In this document: positions 1 through 11,403 of the stretch, piece by piece
Position numbering within the stretch: position 1 is the first letter of the stretch
Layout of the letters: each line of letters opens with the position of its first letter
NCBI GenBank assembly: GCA_003254925.1
Contig: QANZ01037281.1
Location: forward strand, 68,150 to 132,149
Direction: 5' to 3'
Source: Chamaecrista fasciculata
Taxonomy: Eukaryota > Streptophyta > Magnoliopsida > Fabales > Fabaceae
Length of the DNA: 64,000 nucleotides
The notes under the pieces: model-generated
What the model was told of the DNA's origin: nothing
Databases searched by the model: none
The model's input: the letters and a program-made list of their open reading frames with translations, nothing else
Translations under genes and position numbers: made by a program

Positions 1-3000
1 CCTTTTCAGTCTGCGGCATTTACAGGAGTCTATGCTTACGCCATTGCAGGAGTTTGGTTGTTGTGTGGATTGGCTTTCGGTATATTCTTGACGATGAAGT
101 GCTTATTGTGTGGTGGCTCTGCTTCCTCCTTACCATTCAAAGACTCTTTCCGCCATTATTGTCTCTTCCTCTTCCTTCTCCTTCTCTTCTTCACTTTTCT
201 CACCATGTAAATCTCTCAATCACACTCAACTTACTTTCTCTTAACTTTCTTTTTTTTTAATCAATTTGATTTTTTTAAAAAAAATTATTATCAGAGCTAA
301 CATTTTAGTAAATATTTTCAACTAATTAAGGGGAGTGCCTAATCTTTTATAATTGGATAGTTGATTTGGAATTTCAAGTTTTTTTGGATATCGAATATCA
401 AATAAAATATAGATATAAATAGTAGTTTATTGAATACATATAAGGTACTAGGGGCTTTGCGTGCCCTAACGGGAACGCAAATATGTATGTAAAATAAATA
501 AGGTACTAAATTGTTAACTTAGTAAAGAAAGAGAGACCAAATAGTAAATTTTTTCTTATTTTTAATTCATAGACTATAGTTTTAAACATGGACGACCAAA
601 AAGGGGTGGAGCCATATAATATAAGATAAATATTGAATATAATAAAATACAGATATTAATAAAATGACTGAAAGTCATAATATACACGACTTTTGTCATG
701 TGTCATTTTTTCATTTGAAAAACTTTATAACAAAAATATAATTAAGAAACTTTATATAAGTTTAGTTTTAAAAAAAATAGGATATCTATTTTTTTCTTTG
801 AAAAAAGAAAAAAAAAAAAAAAGTTAACCTGCTTGTGAAATAAGATTGAAGTGTTACACTTTAAAGTTAGACTGAAAAAAGTGGTACGTGTGTTGATGTG
901 TGTGACAGAGTTGCTTCGAGTTTGGTGCTTGTGACGAATCAAAAGTCGCTGCGTAAAACAGAGAAGGTGAGGGATTCAGTGATGGATATAGGAGAAGATG
1001 CTCTTGTGACAGTAGGCAGAGTGATGAAGAAGATGAAACAAATTCAATACCTTCTTCTTCCTTATAACAAACAAATTACTGCTGATTTGAATACCACCCT
1101 TGATAATTTCAGAAGCGACTCGCGTACGATCCGTCGTTTTGTTCACACAACTTGGCAAATCTTCCAGAAAGCCATTCACACTACGTATGTTTATAATATA
1201 TGCATAATGCGCTTGTCGTTTTATAAACTTCTATGTCTGCAGTCACATTAATTTTCTAATTCATTTTTGTTATTTGTTTGATTTTCTGTTCAGAAATATA
1301 GCACATATCGTTATTGTAAGCGTCAACTTAGTGACGTTGATTGCAGCACTTGGTAAGTAGCATAATCCAGTATGTAGAAGATGAATTTATAAGTGTTTAA
1401 TTTATACCTATCATTAAATTGGCTAATTAATTCATTAATGGTTTGTGTGAGTTTGGCTCAGTTCTTTTGCTGCTGCGTTGGCGTGCTGGATTTATAACGT
1501 AAGATATTATATCCATCGAGTACATTTTCATTTTCATTTCATTTGTTCAAAACATACATATATAGAATAAAAAAGAATTTGGCAATCTAAGGATGCAAAT
1601 TCAAAACACGGAGAAAGAGCTGACAATGCTTCAGGAAAATATCACTAAAAAACCAAACAAGGACTTAGCTGCAAAGGAAAAAGGAGCACAGGCAAAATTT
1701 CAATTTTTGCTAAATTGTGAACAAATATTTTGGGCACAACGGGCAAAACAAATGTGGATGTTACAGGGAGAAAGAAACACCAAATTCTTTCATAATGTGG
1801 TAAAACAGAGAAGGACAAGATCAAGGATCATTGCAATTAAAGAGGAAGATGGAGAATGGAAATATTCAAATGAGGAGATTATGAAAGCTGCAATAGGATA
1901 CTTCCAAAATCTTTTCTCAATACCTCACGATAGGCCTGATCCCTTGACTGTAACTGAGGTAATTCAGAATGCAGGCATCCTGAAGCTAAATTCGGAACAA
2001 CTTCGAGTCCTTCAGCAACCCTTCACAAATATGGAAATAGAAAATGCTCTATTTCAACTGGATGGCTATAAATCCCCTGGTCCAGATGGTATGCCGGCAA
2101 TATTCTTCCAACACTACTGGCCAGTGGTTGGTAAGGATCTAATTCAGATGGTGGCATCTTTTCTAAATAGGGGTTTTATGCTTAAGGAGCTGAACCAAAC
2201 TATCATCACTTTGATTCCTAAAGGGGAAAACCAAGAAGGGTTCAAAGATTTTAGACCAATCAGCTTGTGTAATGTGGCTTACAAAGTAATTTCAAAAACT
2301 TTAGCTAATAGGCTACAAAACATCATGGGGGACCTTATTACCCCATATCAAAACGCCTTTGCTAAAGGAAGGCTTATCAGTGACAACATCCTTATAGCTC
2401 ATGAGTTACTGAGATACATTAGAAGATGCAAAAAAGGGAAAACCTTTTGGGCTGCAGTGAAAATAGATCTTTACAAAGCCTATGACAAGATCTCCTGGGA
2501 TTTCATTTCCCAAGTAATGCAGCACATGAACTTCCCTACTCATTGGATTCAGATGATTTCACAATGTGTATCCACAACTTCTTTCAGAATAAACATTAAT
2601 GGTAACCTAACTGAGAGCTTCTATCCAAAGGCGGGTCTTAGACAGGGAGACCCTCTCTCCCCTTACCTTTTCATCCTCTGCATAAACGTTCTATCAGGAA
2701 TGTTGATGAAAGCCCAAGAATCTGGTGCATTGAAAGGAGTCAAAGTTTCAAGAGCTGCACCAGCTGTTAATCATCTCATTTATGCAGACGATATTCTGCT
2801 GTTTTTCAAGGCAAACCTGGATACCTGTAGCAAATTCAAGGAAATATTCAAGATATTTGGCCAGATCTCAGGTCTAATGGTCAACACTGCAAAGTCTGAT
2901 ATCACTTTTAGCCCGAATACCCCGAATAGATTTAAGAAAATGATGTGTAGGTATTCAAACTTCAAAAAAGTGGAAAATTTCTCTAAATACCTGGGAAGTT

Positions 3001-6000
3001 TTATTGATGGCAATGCTAGAAGTAGACAGGTTTTTGATCTCATATATGAGACCCTTCAGAGGAAGCTAACTGGATGGAAAGCCAAATTGCTTTCTCAAGC
3101 TAGCAGAGTAATTCTTATTAAATCAGTGCTAGCCTCTCTCCCAGTATACCATTTGTCATACTTTGCGCTAACGGCGAAAGAAGCTCACAAATGTGATATG
3201 CTTGTAGCTAACTTCTTTTGGGGAAATCATCAAAATCAGAATTCCCCACACATGATTGCTTGGGATAAAATTTGTAAGCCAAGAGAATATGGAGGGCTAG
3301 GAATTAGGAATTTTTTTGATTTTAATAAGGCTCTCCTTGGAAGGCAAGCATGGAGGATTATTCATGATCAAGACACTTTGCTATCCAAGATCTTCATGGC
3401 AAAGTACTGCAAAGATAGAACAAACCTCAATTTTAAGATTGGCAATCAAGCTTCGCCTTTTGCAAGGGCAATATGCAAAGAAATTGATATAATGGTCAAA
3501 GACTGTCAGTGGAGGGTGGGAAACGGACAGAGTATTATTCTTGGAACAGAATTATGGTTCCAACCTCATACTCAAGTTGACAGAGTCACGAAAGTTGCTG
3601 ACCTGATCACAGACTCTAAATGTTGGAACTACCAACTGATCAATGATATGTTTGATGAGGAGTCCACACGGAAAATCCTCAGCATTCCCATATCCAAAGC
3701 ACATGGTAAAGATGCTATATACTGGAAGAAGGATCGCAAAGGGATTTTTTCTGTCAAGGCGGATTTCAATCATAGATCCGTAACAAGGGCCACTACATAC
3801 CCATCCCCTAGCAATGACTGGCAGAAATTCTGGAAAATAAAAATCCCTCCCAAAATCCAAATGTTTATCTGGAAATGCATATCCAAAGGTCTTCCGTTAG
3901 GAGCACATCTTCTTAAAAAGAAATTCAACATTAGTGGTACATGTGCGTTTGGGTGTGATGACATAGAGACTGAAGATCACCTGTTCTTATTTTGCCCCCT
4001 CAGTAGAGCTGCTTGGTTCTGTTCTTCCATGGGATTCCGCAGTGACTCAATCCAAGAATGTACTTTTGCTGATTGGCTTACCCAAATCATTACAACGGTC
4101 CAGAACTCCCAAGATGAAATAGACCATTTGAAGCAAATTTTCTGTCTTTGTTGGGAAATTTACAACCACAGAAATGAGGTGATGTTCAAACATCAAGAAG
4201 CAAGCCCGTTTAGAATTCTGGAAAGATGGACACAGACCATGAAATCTCAAACAACTTCTCAGCAAATTCTTGATGATCTCTATCTTCCAAGAACACCTAG
4301 TAGACAGAAATTCTTTCATAGACTTCGAAGTCAGAAGGATGGAGATATTTTCTTAGCTGGAATCAGATCCAAAGCCACTAAGAAGAGTATTTTTGTTGCG
4401 TTCAGTTTTAACAGCCATAATCCTTCTCTGTTGTTCTACCACTGTGAGCAGGGAAATATTTCCAAACTCAAGGTTTTTATCGAAGGGCTAAGGAGATTTC
4501 TCTTGCAGGTTACTTATATCAGGCACAACAATCAAAATCAATTAATCTGCCAAGCAGAATTTATGCATGGTGGTACTCTAAGACAAACACAGGCGGATCT
4601 TCAGATCATAAGAGAGGATATTCTGCAGATTTTGAGAGAGGAACAAAACAGATGGGAGCTTGCAAGGACCTCGCACAATTTCAACCCAAAGGAAATTTGG
4701 CCTTGGATAGATTCGCATATTGGGGGAACCTTCTGCTATATGTAGAGGATTCCTTTATGTTTTTCTGTTTGTTTCTTTGAAGTTGGCTTTTAATTCAAAA
4801 AAAAAAAAAAGATAAGCTCTGTTTGAGGTTAATTTAATTCTTGTTGCAGCATTATTTTTTGCTGTTGGATTTTAACAACTCTATGCTGGATCATGACGGG
4901 ATATGANTAACAACCCTATGCTGGGTCATGACGGGATATGATTTTTCTCTAAACACGTAAGTATTATTGTTAATTATGTCAAAATCTTATAGGGTGTGAT
5001 ACGAGTCCCCCATCGGGTAGTTAGCTGAAGTTAAAGTACTATATAAGACCTTGGGCTCTCCAACTTCAACAGCTAGCTTTTGAGGTGTGGTTCTTCCAAG
5101 GGCTTATACTCGTATCAATTGGTGCTTTCATTGAGAGCCGACCGACACGGAGGGGGCGACCTATAGGCTGGATTAAGGTACGTACGATGCGTCGTGCCGA
5201 ATACTGGAAGTTGAATGGAGCCGCCAAAAGTGGAAAGGGCTATCAATGGACCAGTGTCGATAGAGTGGGCCGCCATGGACGTCGGCTTTCGAAGGGGTAT
5301 GTAATGATACGAGTCCCACATCGGGTAGTTAGCTGAAGGTAATTCACCCACATCGGGCACTATATAAGACCTTGGGCTCTCCAACTTCAACAGCTAGCTT
5401 TTGAGGTGTGGTTCTACCAAAGTGAAATAGGGTCAAACCACAGGGTACCAAAGTGTAATTCACCCTTTGTTTTATCATTAATCCAAAATGCGATTCTGTT
5501 TTGTTTTTATTGTTATCTATGACTTGAACCTTTCTCATACATGTCCTAACTTCTAAATGCCTTGATAAAAAGAGAAAGAAAAACTTTTCTTATAATCATC
5601 CAGTTTAGAGATAAGAGCAAAAACCAAATGGAATCACATTTTAGATTACCCATGAAACTAGTGGAAAAGTTTAGGGATTGAAAAAGAATAAAAAAAGTTT
5701 AAGAATAAAAAGAAAATCATCCTAATTCCTTTGGCTATAGTTTAAAGATCAAAATGAGGTTTTCATCAAAATTGTTATTATTACAATAAGTAGGATTAAT
5801 TGAGCCTTTTTGAAGCTGGAGTAAGTTAAGTTGTGGAATGCAGTTTTGTAGATGACGCATGTTTTGCTTTTGAGGAATTCGAACAGAACCCAGAAAACAG
5901 TAGCCTGAGCTCGACTTTGCCATGCATGCATGATGCGGACTCAGCCAAATTGATGACTAAAGTAGGCTACACCATTCACAAATTCATCAGTGAGGTACAA

Positions 6001-7818
6001 AATTCATTTCATAATTAATATATATATATAGATAAATTTTCAATTTTGATTTCTGTTTTAATTAACGACATATTTAATTTGTTGTTTTGTTTTTGTGTGA
6101 CAGTTGAATGCTAAAATGTCTGAAATTTATGGAATGCTAGGAATAGAGAAAGAAACTCAGAAAGTATTGGGAGTTATAAAGATATGTGAGCCTTTCACGG
6201 GACCACCAAATTACACCTACATTCCAGACAGATGCCATCCAAATGCCATTCCGATTAGTGAATTACCGAAAGTAAGTATCTTTCTTTTAGGATTAATTAT
6301 TATTTTGTTAAAATTTTAAGTTTCTTAATTGGACTTCATTATAGTTAATTTGCTTTTGATGGATGAGTCCTTTCATTGTTTCATTGACCGTGAGTAAACA
6401 ATGTCAATTAAATTTTGAAAGTGAGTTATTTATTTCACGATTAAATTAGTAAAGTTAGTTATATCTTTTTCATGTCAAATCTAAATGCGATGAGTTTGAA
6501 GTTAAAAGTTACTCTTAATGAGCTATTTTTTTTCTCAGTTGAGACCACATTAAAGCATCAACAAATGAGGTTAACTTGAATCCTAAAGTGGGTTTGAGAA
6601 CAATTTTCATTAACATTTTACTTTTTGTTTTCAAACTCACTTCCAAGTCTAATTTGACCTTATTTGTCAATAGTCTCAATTTGAAAGAAAAAAAAACTGG
6701 TTAAGAGTAACTCGTAGCTCCGAATTCATCGTATATGAACTTAAAATCAACGAGATATGACCAACTTTACTTGTTTTGCCTTAAAACAAGCAGCTCACTT
6801 ATGGAGTCAAATTTGTTCTTGTTTACTGATGACTTCAATTTGATAGAGAAATGACTCGTAAAAAATAATACGTAACTCTAAATTTATGATTACCAAATTT
6901 GAAAAAAGAAAAAAGATATTATAATATTCAATCGTTGAAACTAAACAATAAAATTTTAAGAAAACTAATAGAATCAAAATCACAAACAAAAAAGGGATAA
7001 TAGCTAGATTACAAGCTCTCTCAAACACAAAGGACCAAAAGTACATTTTGATTTTTTTTTCTTTTTTCCTATCTAATTATGTTTCAAGTTTTTGAGAGAT
7101 TTATAAGAATACAAACACTAAAAATGAGTGAGAGCAATTGAGAGATAGGGAACTCAACTTTTCGATCAGTCATTTAATTTTATCTTAAATTATATAATTT
7201 AAAAGGGAAAAAATGTGAGGAAAGCATGTGCAAAAGCATCGTCCTTCTCAATCATTAGATTGACATCTTTTTGCCTTAAGATGCCTCTCGATATAACTGT
7301 CCAATTCAAAAAAAAAAAAATAACACATAATGGATTAGTTACATCAATCAAATTTAACAATATCCAATTTTATTTTTCCTACCAGAACATCAAAATTAAA
7401 CCTCGTAAATTACAAAAACTATGTATTTGTGTATGTGTGGGTGTAGATCCTAGCAAGATTCACATGTGGCGAAAAGGAGAATGAAGAAGAATGCAAGAGA
7501 GATGATAAATTTCTGCCAGAGGCAACATTCAACATGACTCATGCTTATAGTAGATCCGTACAGGATTTTCTGGACATATATCCAGACTTGCAAGACCTTT
7601 CAAACTGCTCTTTCGTGAAGAATAAGATTTCAGATACTTTGTTGGATCAATGCAAGGCATTAAAAAATTCAGTCAGATTTTTGTGGGCTTCCTTCTTCTC
7701 TCTCTCCATTGTCATGTTGGTTTTGGTGTTAGCCTTCGTGGCTCATGTTTTTCTATGCTGGGATAAATCCCTTTCTTTGTGTTCTAGAAGAACCCGACTT
7801 CAACATCAAGCTAGTTAG
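1..7818 (+). CDS. Plant-specific multi-pass membrane protein, 5'-partial, eight exons visible
   Basis: Exons read from splice sites and continuous frame: 1-206, 909-1184, 1294-1352, 1462-1498, 4850-4956, 5844-5994, 6104-6271 and 7447-7818 (stop TAG). The start lies left of the window. The product has two hydrophobic segments in the first exon, two more across exons 3-5 (through a WILTTLCW motif) and one near the C-terminus (residues reading FFSLSIVMLVLVLAFVAHV). A long Cys-containing extracytoplasmic-type loop lies between segments four and five. This layout matches a plant family of uncharacterised plasma-membrane-type proteins (Arabidopsis At5g67550 and At2g12400 type, from memory); no biochemical role is known to me. 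Exon 5 as assembled has a duplicated 34-bp segment joined by one N and reads into a stop. Removing one 35-bp period restores the frame exactly (72 nt, phase-compatible with exons 4 and 6), so the gene is probably intact. Introns 1, 4 and 5 carry transposable elements. Confidence 0.85.
448..640 (-). mobile_element. Helitron-type 3' end, non-autonomous relic in intron 1
   Basis: Read on the minus strand, this segment ends in CTAG (448-451) next to a T, preceded by an imperfect GTGCCC-type hairpin at about 461-475. It is the reverse complement of the segment at about 40175-40354 over roughly 180 bp. CTRR ends with a short upstream hairpin are the mark of Helitrons. No helicase coding is seen. 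The left boundary (about 640) is only where the similarity fades. Confidence 0.6.
1575..4811 (+). mobile_element. 5'-truncated L1-type LINE in intron 4
   Basis: An intact 1050-codon reading frame is followed by about 50 bp of 3' UTR and a poly-A tail at 4798-4810. It lies wholly between exon 4 (ends 1498) and exon 5 (starts 4850) of the membrane-protein gene, in the same orientation. The frame stays open upstream of the first ATG back to about 1575, so the element was cut at its 5' end: the endonuclease domain and any ORF1 are missing. No clear TSD is visible; a short A-rich AAAAAAGA flanks both ends but is weak evidence. Confidence 0.85.
1593..4745 (+). CDS. LINE reverse transcriptase (ORF2 C-terminal part)
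   Basis: The frame encodes 1050 residues. Residues from about 200 to 480 are a non-LTR reverse transcriptase: FRPISLCNVAYK, then GLRQGDPLSPYLF, then the catalytic YADD at residues 397-400. A zinc-finger-type reverse-transcriptase-associated domain (IPPKIQMFIWK followed by spaced Cys/His in ETEDHLFLFCP) sits at about 747-830. The N-terminal apurinic endonuclease of plant L1 ORF2 is absent, so the copy is not autonomous. The unbroken frame points to a fairly recent insertion. The first ATG is arbitrary; codons upstream remain open to the truncation point. Confidence 0.9.
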   Translation: MQIQNTEKELTMLQENITKKPNKDLAAKEKGAQAKFQFLLNCEQIFWAQRAKQMWMLQGERNTKFFHNVVKQRRTRSRIIAIKEEDGEWKYSNEEIMKAAIGYFQNLFSIPHDRPDPLTVTEVIQNAGILKLNSEQLRVLQQPFTNMEIENALFQLDGYKSPGPDGMPAIFFQHYWPVVGKDLIQMVASFLNRGFMLKELNQTIITLIPKGENQEGFKDFRPISLCNVAYKVISKTLANRLQNIMGDLITPYQNAFAKGRLISDNILIAHELLRYIRRCKKGKTFWAAVKIDLYKAYDKISWDFISQVMQHMNFPTHWIQMISQCVSTTSFRININGNLTESFYPKAGLRQGDPLSPYLFILCINVLSGMLMKAQESGALKGVKVSRAAPAVNHLIYADDILLFFKANLDTCSKFKEIFKIFGQISGLMVNTAKSDITFSPNTPNRFKKMMCRYSNFKKVENFSKYLGSFIDGNARSRQVFDLIYETLQRKLTGWKAKLLSQASRVILIKSVLASLPVYHLSYFALTAKEAHKCDMLVANFFWGNHQNQNSPHMIAWDKICKPREYGGLGIRNFFDFNKALLGRQAWRIIHDQDTLLSKIFMAKYCKDRTNLNFKIGNQASPFARAICKEIDIMVKDCQWRVGNGQSIILGTELWFQPHTQVDRVTKVADLITDSKCWNYQLINDMFDEESTRKILSIPISKAHGKDAIYWKKDRKGIFSVKADFNHRSVTRATTYPSPSNDWQKFWKIKIPPKIQMFIWKCISKGLPLGAHLLKKKFNISGTCAFGCDDIETEDHLFLFCPLSRAAWFCSSMGFRSDSIQECTFADWLTQIITTVQNSQDEIDHLKQIFCLCWEIYNHRNEVMFKHQEASPFRILERWTQTMKSQTTSQQILDDLYLPRTPSRQKFFHRLRSQKDGDIFLAGIRSKATKKSIFVAFSFNSHNPSLLFYHCEQGNISKLKVFIEGLRRFLLQVTYIRHNNQNQLICQAEFMHGGTLRQTQADLQIIREDILQILREEQNRWELARTSHNFNPKEIWPWIDSHIGGTFCYM
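4873..4941 (+). repeat. Duplicated exon-5 segment around one N (probable assembly join)
   Basis: Positions 4873-4906 and 4908-4941 are the same 34 bases with two differences (T/C and A/G), separated by a single N at 4907. The 35-bp period is not a multiple of three and creates an in-frame TAA at 4908-4910 in an otherwise clean exon. Two contig ends, possibly from different haplotypes, joined without collapsing their overlap would give exactly this. Confidence 0.8.
4997..5415 (+). mobile_element. TRIM-like miniature LTR element in intron 5
   Basis: The left LTR is 4997-5117 (121 bp) and has perfect 10-bp inverted ends, TGATACGAGT and ACTCGTATCA. It is followed directly by a primer-binding-site-like stretch starting ATTGGTGCTTTCATTGAGAG. 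A short internal region with no coding ends in a purine tract (GAAGGGG, 5291-5297). The right LTR begins at 5305 with the same ten bases and shares the core TATATAAGACCTTGGGCTC. It matches the left LTR only to 5415, where another repeat replaces its end. The small LTRs and non-coding interior fit a terminal-repeat retrotransposon in miniature. The priming tRNA was not identified. Confidence 0.75.
5416..5465 (+). mobile_element. 50-bp end fragment of a GGGTAAATTAC-family element
   Basis: This piece begins where the right TRIM LTR breaks off. It matches base for base, with few differences, the last 50 bp (62459-62508) of the complete element at 62080-62508. Only one end is present, so it is a remnant. 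Confidence 0.6.
6440..6785. repeat. Diverged inverted repeat in intron 7
   Basis: A left arm containing GTAAAGTTAGTTATATC and CGATGAGTTTGAAGTT is mirrored by a right arm containing GAATTCATCGTATATGAAC and ATATGACCAACTTTAC. It is probably an old foldback element; boundaries are approximate and no TSD was found. Confidence 0.4.
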
Positions 7819-10700
7819 AAAAATTAAAGTATCTAAAGTATGTGATCTTAATCGTCACATAAAATTTGACAGCTTCTCTTATTTCACTAGACGATTAGGA
7901 TTACATACTTTAATTACTTGGATAGATTCACACTTCAACAAATCTATTCTTTAGATTATTTTTTCTTAGAAATTATTAATTTTTTGGAAGTCAATTGTGA
8001 GTGTAACTCAATAAGGGGAAAATTTGCAATGCATCCATCTGGTCGCAAGACAAGCCATGGATATTGATGTACAGTGAATATATACTTTGATTAATTGTAC
8101 ATATTTAATGTTTGTGAAATAAATGTCTTTTTTTCTCCTCAGAAAGAAAAATGTGTAAAAATACATTTATTGTTTGTCGAGGTTACCTTATGAACAATAA
8201 TTAATTCTCGCATTAACGACAAGGTTGGAGAATAAAGCAAATGTGTTAATTAGAAGTATGATTAAGGATTAGCAAAACCAAGGGGTGTTGAATTATTCAT
8301 AGGCATTGAGTACGGTACGGTATACTCCACTTTAAAATGAATATCAAATTCAAATCTGTCTATCTGATTTTTCAATTTTGTCAATGATTTACTTCTTAAA
8401 AAACAAAAATAGACAATTTAGTATTTAATTTTGTTTATAATTTTTAACTATTTAATTATTTTAGACGTTATTCGTTAATTAAACTGATAACATATATGTT
8501 AATTGTTTACGTGACTCCATTAATTGCTAACGGAGCAACTTAATTAATTAAAAATCAAACCTAAACCTAAATTAAGTACCATTATTTGGAAATGCATTTT
8601 CTAGAATTCTTTCACTATAAAGGAATAAGAGAAGACTATAAAGAGATAAACCTTTGTTGTAATAGTGTTCTTGAACTCGAGTTGTTGCGGGGTTTGGATC
8701 CATGCATTTTTTTGTGGAGTTAGAGAGAAAAAGAAAGAAGAAGAGAGAAAAAATATGAATTTCATGAAATAAAAATATATAAAACTCACATTTTCTCATT
8801 CTCTATCTTATTTTCTCTCCATTTCTCTCTCATACTCTACTAAAAATGTAGAGAAATGAATTCTAGAGGATCCATTTTCGTTGTGGCGACGGTGAAAATT
8901 AGAGAAATTGATCATGTACATTTCTTTTCTCTACATTTCTTATAGAATAGAAAAGAGTAAAGAAGAGAGAGAAAGAGAAAGTGTGAGTCTTTCATATATT
9001 ATAATTTTATAAAATCTACATTTTTTTTCTCTTCCTCTTTCTTTTTCTCTCTAACTTCATAAAAAATGTATGAAGGAAAAAATGTGGAGGATCTAATCCC
9101 AAAATTAAAGGAAGTAACAGACTAAAATTGAGATTCGTTGTAACTATTTTTTAAACTTTTTGTACACCTTTTTTATATATATAAATAACTTTTTGTACAC
9201 CTAACGTTGATATATAGCATTTAATGGTGATACATATCCATTTAGCTGTCACTTCATCCATTTAAGTGATTAAAAAAGACTATAGACACCTACTAGTTAC
9301 GTTAATACTTGTAATTATTTAAGGATTAAACAATACATTTTTATTAATTATTCAAGAAATAAATTGTTGGAAGTGTAAAAATTAATATATCATATATAGT
9401 AGACTTTCTTAACTTTTTATGTTAGACATCTCAAGAAAGCTTAAGAAAATGCGTAAATTTGAAACCAATGCCTTCTTCAATATAATTAAGCTCCGGATTT
9501 TGAGTTTTGACATTTGACGAGGATATATGGCTCTATATGAGTGCCTTGTACGTATTCTTATAAGTTCTTTTAATTAACAAATGTTCTCCTTTACCATTTT
9601 AAAAGAAAAGAAATGAATGATAATAAAATATTAAAATCTCTTTGCTTTCTGTGTTGCGTGAGTTTTATACTTACCTTTCTATAAACAACAATAATAATTA
9701 GTATTTCAAATGCACTAATATACTTTTCTATTGTTATAATAATAATTACCTCTAAAATCATATATTAAAATAGATATTGACATAAATTATTAAAAAACGA
9801 TAGAAGAAAAAGTTAAGTAATTTCTCCCAATCAGTTATATTATATTACATTAAAAATAAAATTAATAATGAAAAAAATAATAAGGGAATTAGAGAGAAAA
9901 AAAAGCGGTATACAATAATAAATTGACTTTAAATATACCATAAAGTCTTAAACAACTAGTTTATTACTAATAATAATTGTCATCGATTGATTGATCCTAT
10001 GTAAGTTTAATTAATAATTTCTATAATGTGGCCAAATACTTCAGTTTCTTAATTTTTTTATTTGCCTAATAATCATTGCTAATAATTTCTCCATCCATTA
10101 CTTTAAGCTTATTCGGCAAATATAATTAAAAATGGTTGGCGCTTTTACATGATTATTACTTATTAGCCTTCTTTGGTACATACATGAATCACATGATTAT
10201 ATCATGTACAATTATATAATGTTTTTTTAATCAAATGTACAATTATATAATGTTAGCTTAAACGGGAGAAAAATTACATATCCTTGATATTTATTATTGG
10301 CCAAAAATCTATTTTGGTCCCTAATATTTGTTCAAGGTTTTGTTTTGGTCTTTAAAGTTTTTTGTTTCGATTCAATCCTTAAAGTTGATAAAATTGATCA
10401 AAATATAAAATATTGAAAATGAAGTTGACAGAAAAAAAAGGATAAAAATGATAAATGATATAAAGTTTGAGAACCAAATGGATACTTTTACCTAACTTTG
10501 ATTTAACTTGTTAAATTAAACCGAAAGTATGGAGCAAATTTATGACCGACCGAAGATAAACTTGTCGATATAACGTCACACCAAAGAAAGTCAATAAAAA
10601 GTAAAAAAACACACGAGTGTGGTAATCCCAGTGGCTACTCCATTTGCTAAAATTTACTATTTACTATAATATATAGATCTAAATATATATAGAGAGACGT
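7819..10700. other. AT-rich intergenic region
   Basis: I see no gene here. The stretch holds T/A-rich low-complexity DNA, an imperfect inverted repeat at about 8697-9100 (GA-rich arms, ends resembling GGATCC and GGATCTAATCCC), and a partial element at about 10300-10520 with the phrase TTTTGGTC repeated, typical of a decayed foldback element. Confidence 0.5.
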
Positions 10701-10726
10701 ATATATATGTATAATAATTTATTAAT

Positions 10727-10816
10727 AAAAAGATGATGAGTTGTTGCTAACTGTCTCATCAGTGGGATTAGAAAAAGATGATGAGTTGTTGCTAACTGTC
10801 TCATCAGTGGGATTAG
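10727..10816. repeat. Two-copy 45-bp direct repeat
   Basis: The same 45 bases occur at 10727-10771 and 10772-10816 with no differences. The repeat abuts the hAT-type element at 10820, whose 8-bp TSD overlaps the end of the second copy. Confidence 0.85.
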
Positions 10817-10819
10817 AGG

Positions 10820-11403
10820 CAGTGTTGTCATAATCGAACCGGACAAAGACTTGGACAAGTGTTCGGTTCACGGTCTGATCGGTTGAATCGGTCGAACCAT
10901 CGGTCGGACTGGATGACGCAATAAATAATTATTTTTAATATATTAAATATAAATCCTCTATATTGTTTTTTTGGGTCTAAGAGATGCATTAAATCTATTA
11001 ATAAATACATTTTTTTATGCAAATAATATAACTTTTCTCTCCACAACTAGAGATCATGGACTAACTATTTTTTCAAGCAAGTAAATGGACTAAATGCATC
11101 TTAAACAAGATCTCATAAGTCATAAACTCATAATAATCAAATTCAACATGTCAACTCTCAAGTTTCAAGTTCATCACACACAATTTTAAAGTTCAAAAGT
11201 ACAAAATCCAAAAAAAAAACGTAAATTTGATAAAAAAAAAAATGAGAACCGCCGGTCTGGTCCAGCGGTTGGACCCGAGTTTCCGGTTCTTGGCCGGTTA
11301 TTTCCGGTCCAACTATCATTTTGGTTCAAATGGTTGAACCAACTCGCTCGTCTCTTTGGCTAGCGGTTCGACCGGCCGGTCCAGTCCAGTTTTCACAACA
11401 ATG
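10820..11403. mobile_element. hAT-type non-autonomous element with 8-bp TSD
   Basis: The ends are CAGTGTTGTCA and TTTTCACAACAATG, imperfect inverted repeats starting with CA. They are flanked by the direct repeat ATTAGAGG at 10812-10819 and 11404-11411. The interior is rich in CCGGT/ACCGG motifs near both ends and AT-rich in the middle. There is no transposase coding. The 8-bp TSD and the CA...TG ends fit the hAT superfamily. Confidence 0.85.

Noticed and set aside
6361..6400. GGATGAGTCC resembling a hammerhead ribozyme core
   Set aside because: The CTGATGAG and GAAAC core elements and three stems cannot be formed here.
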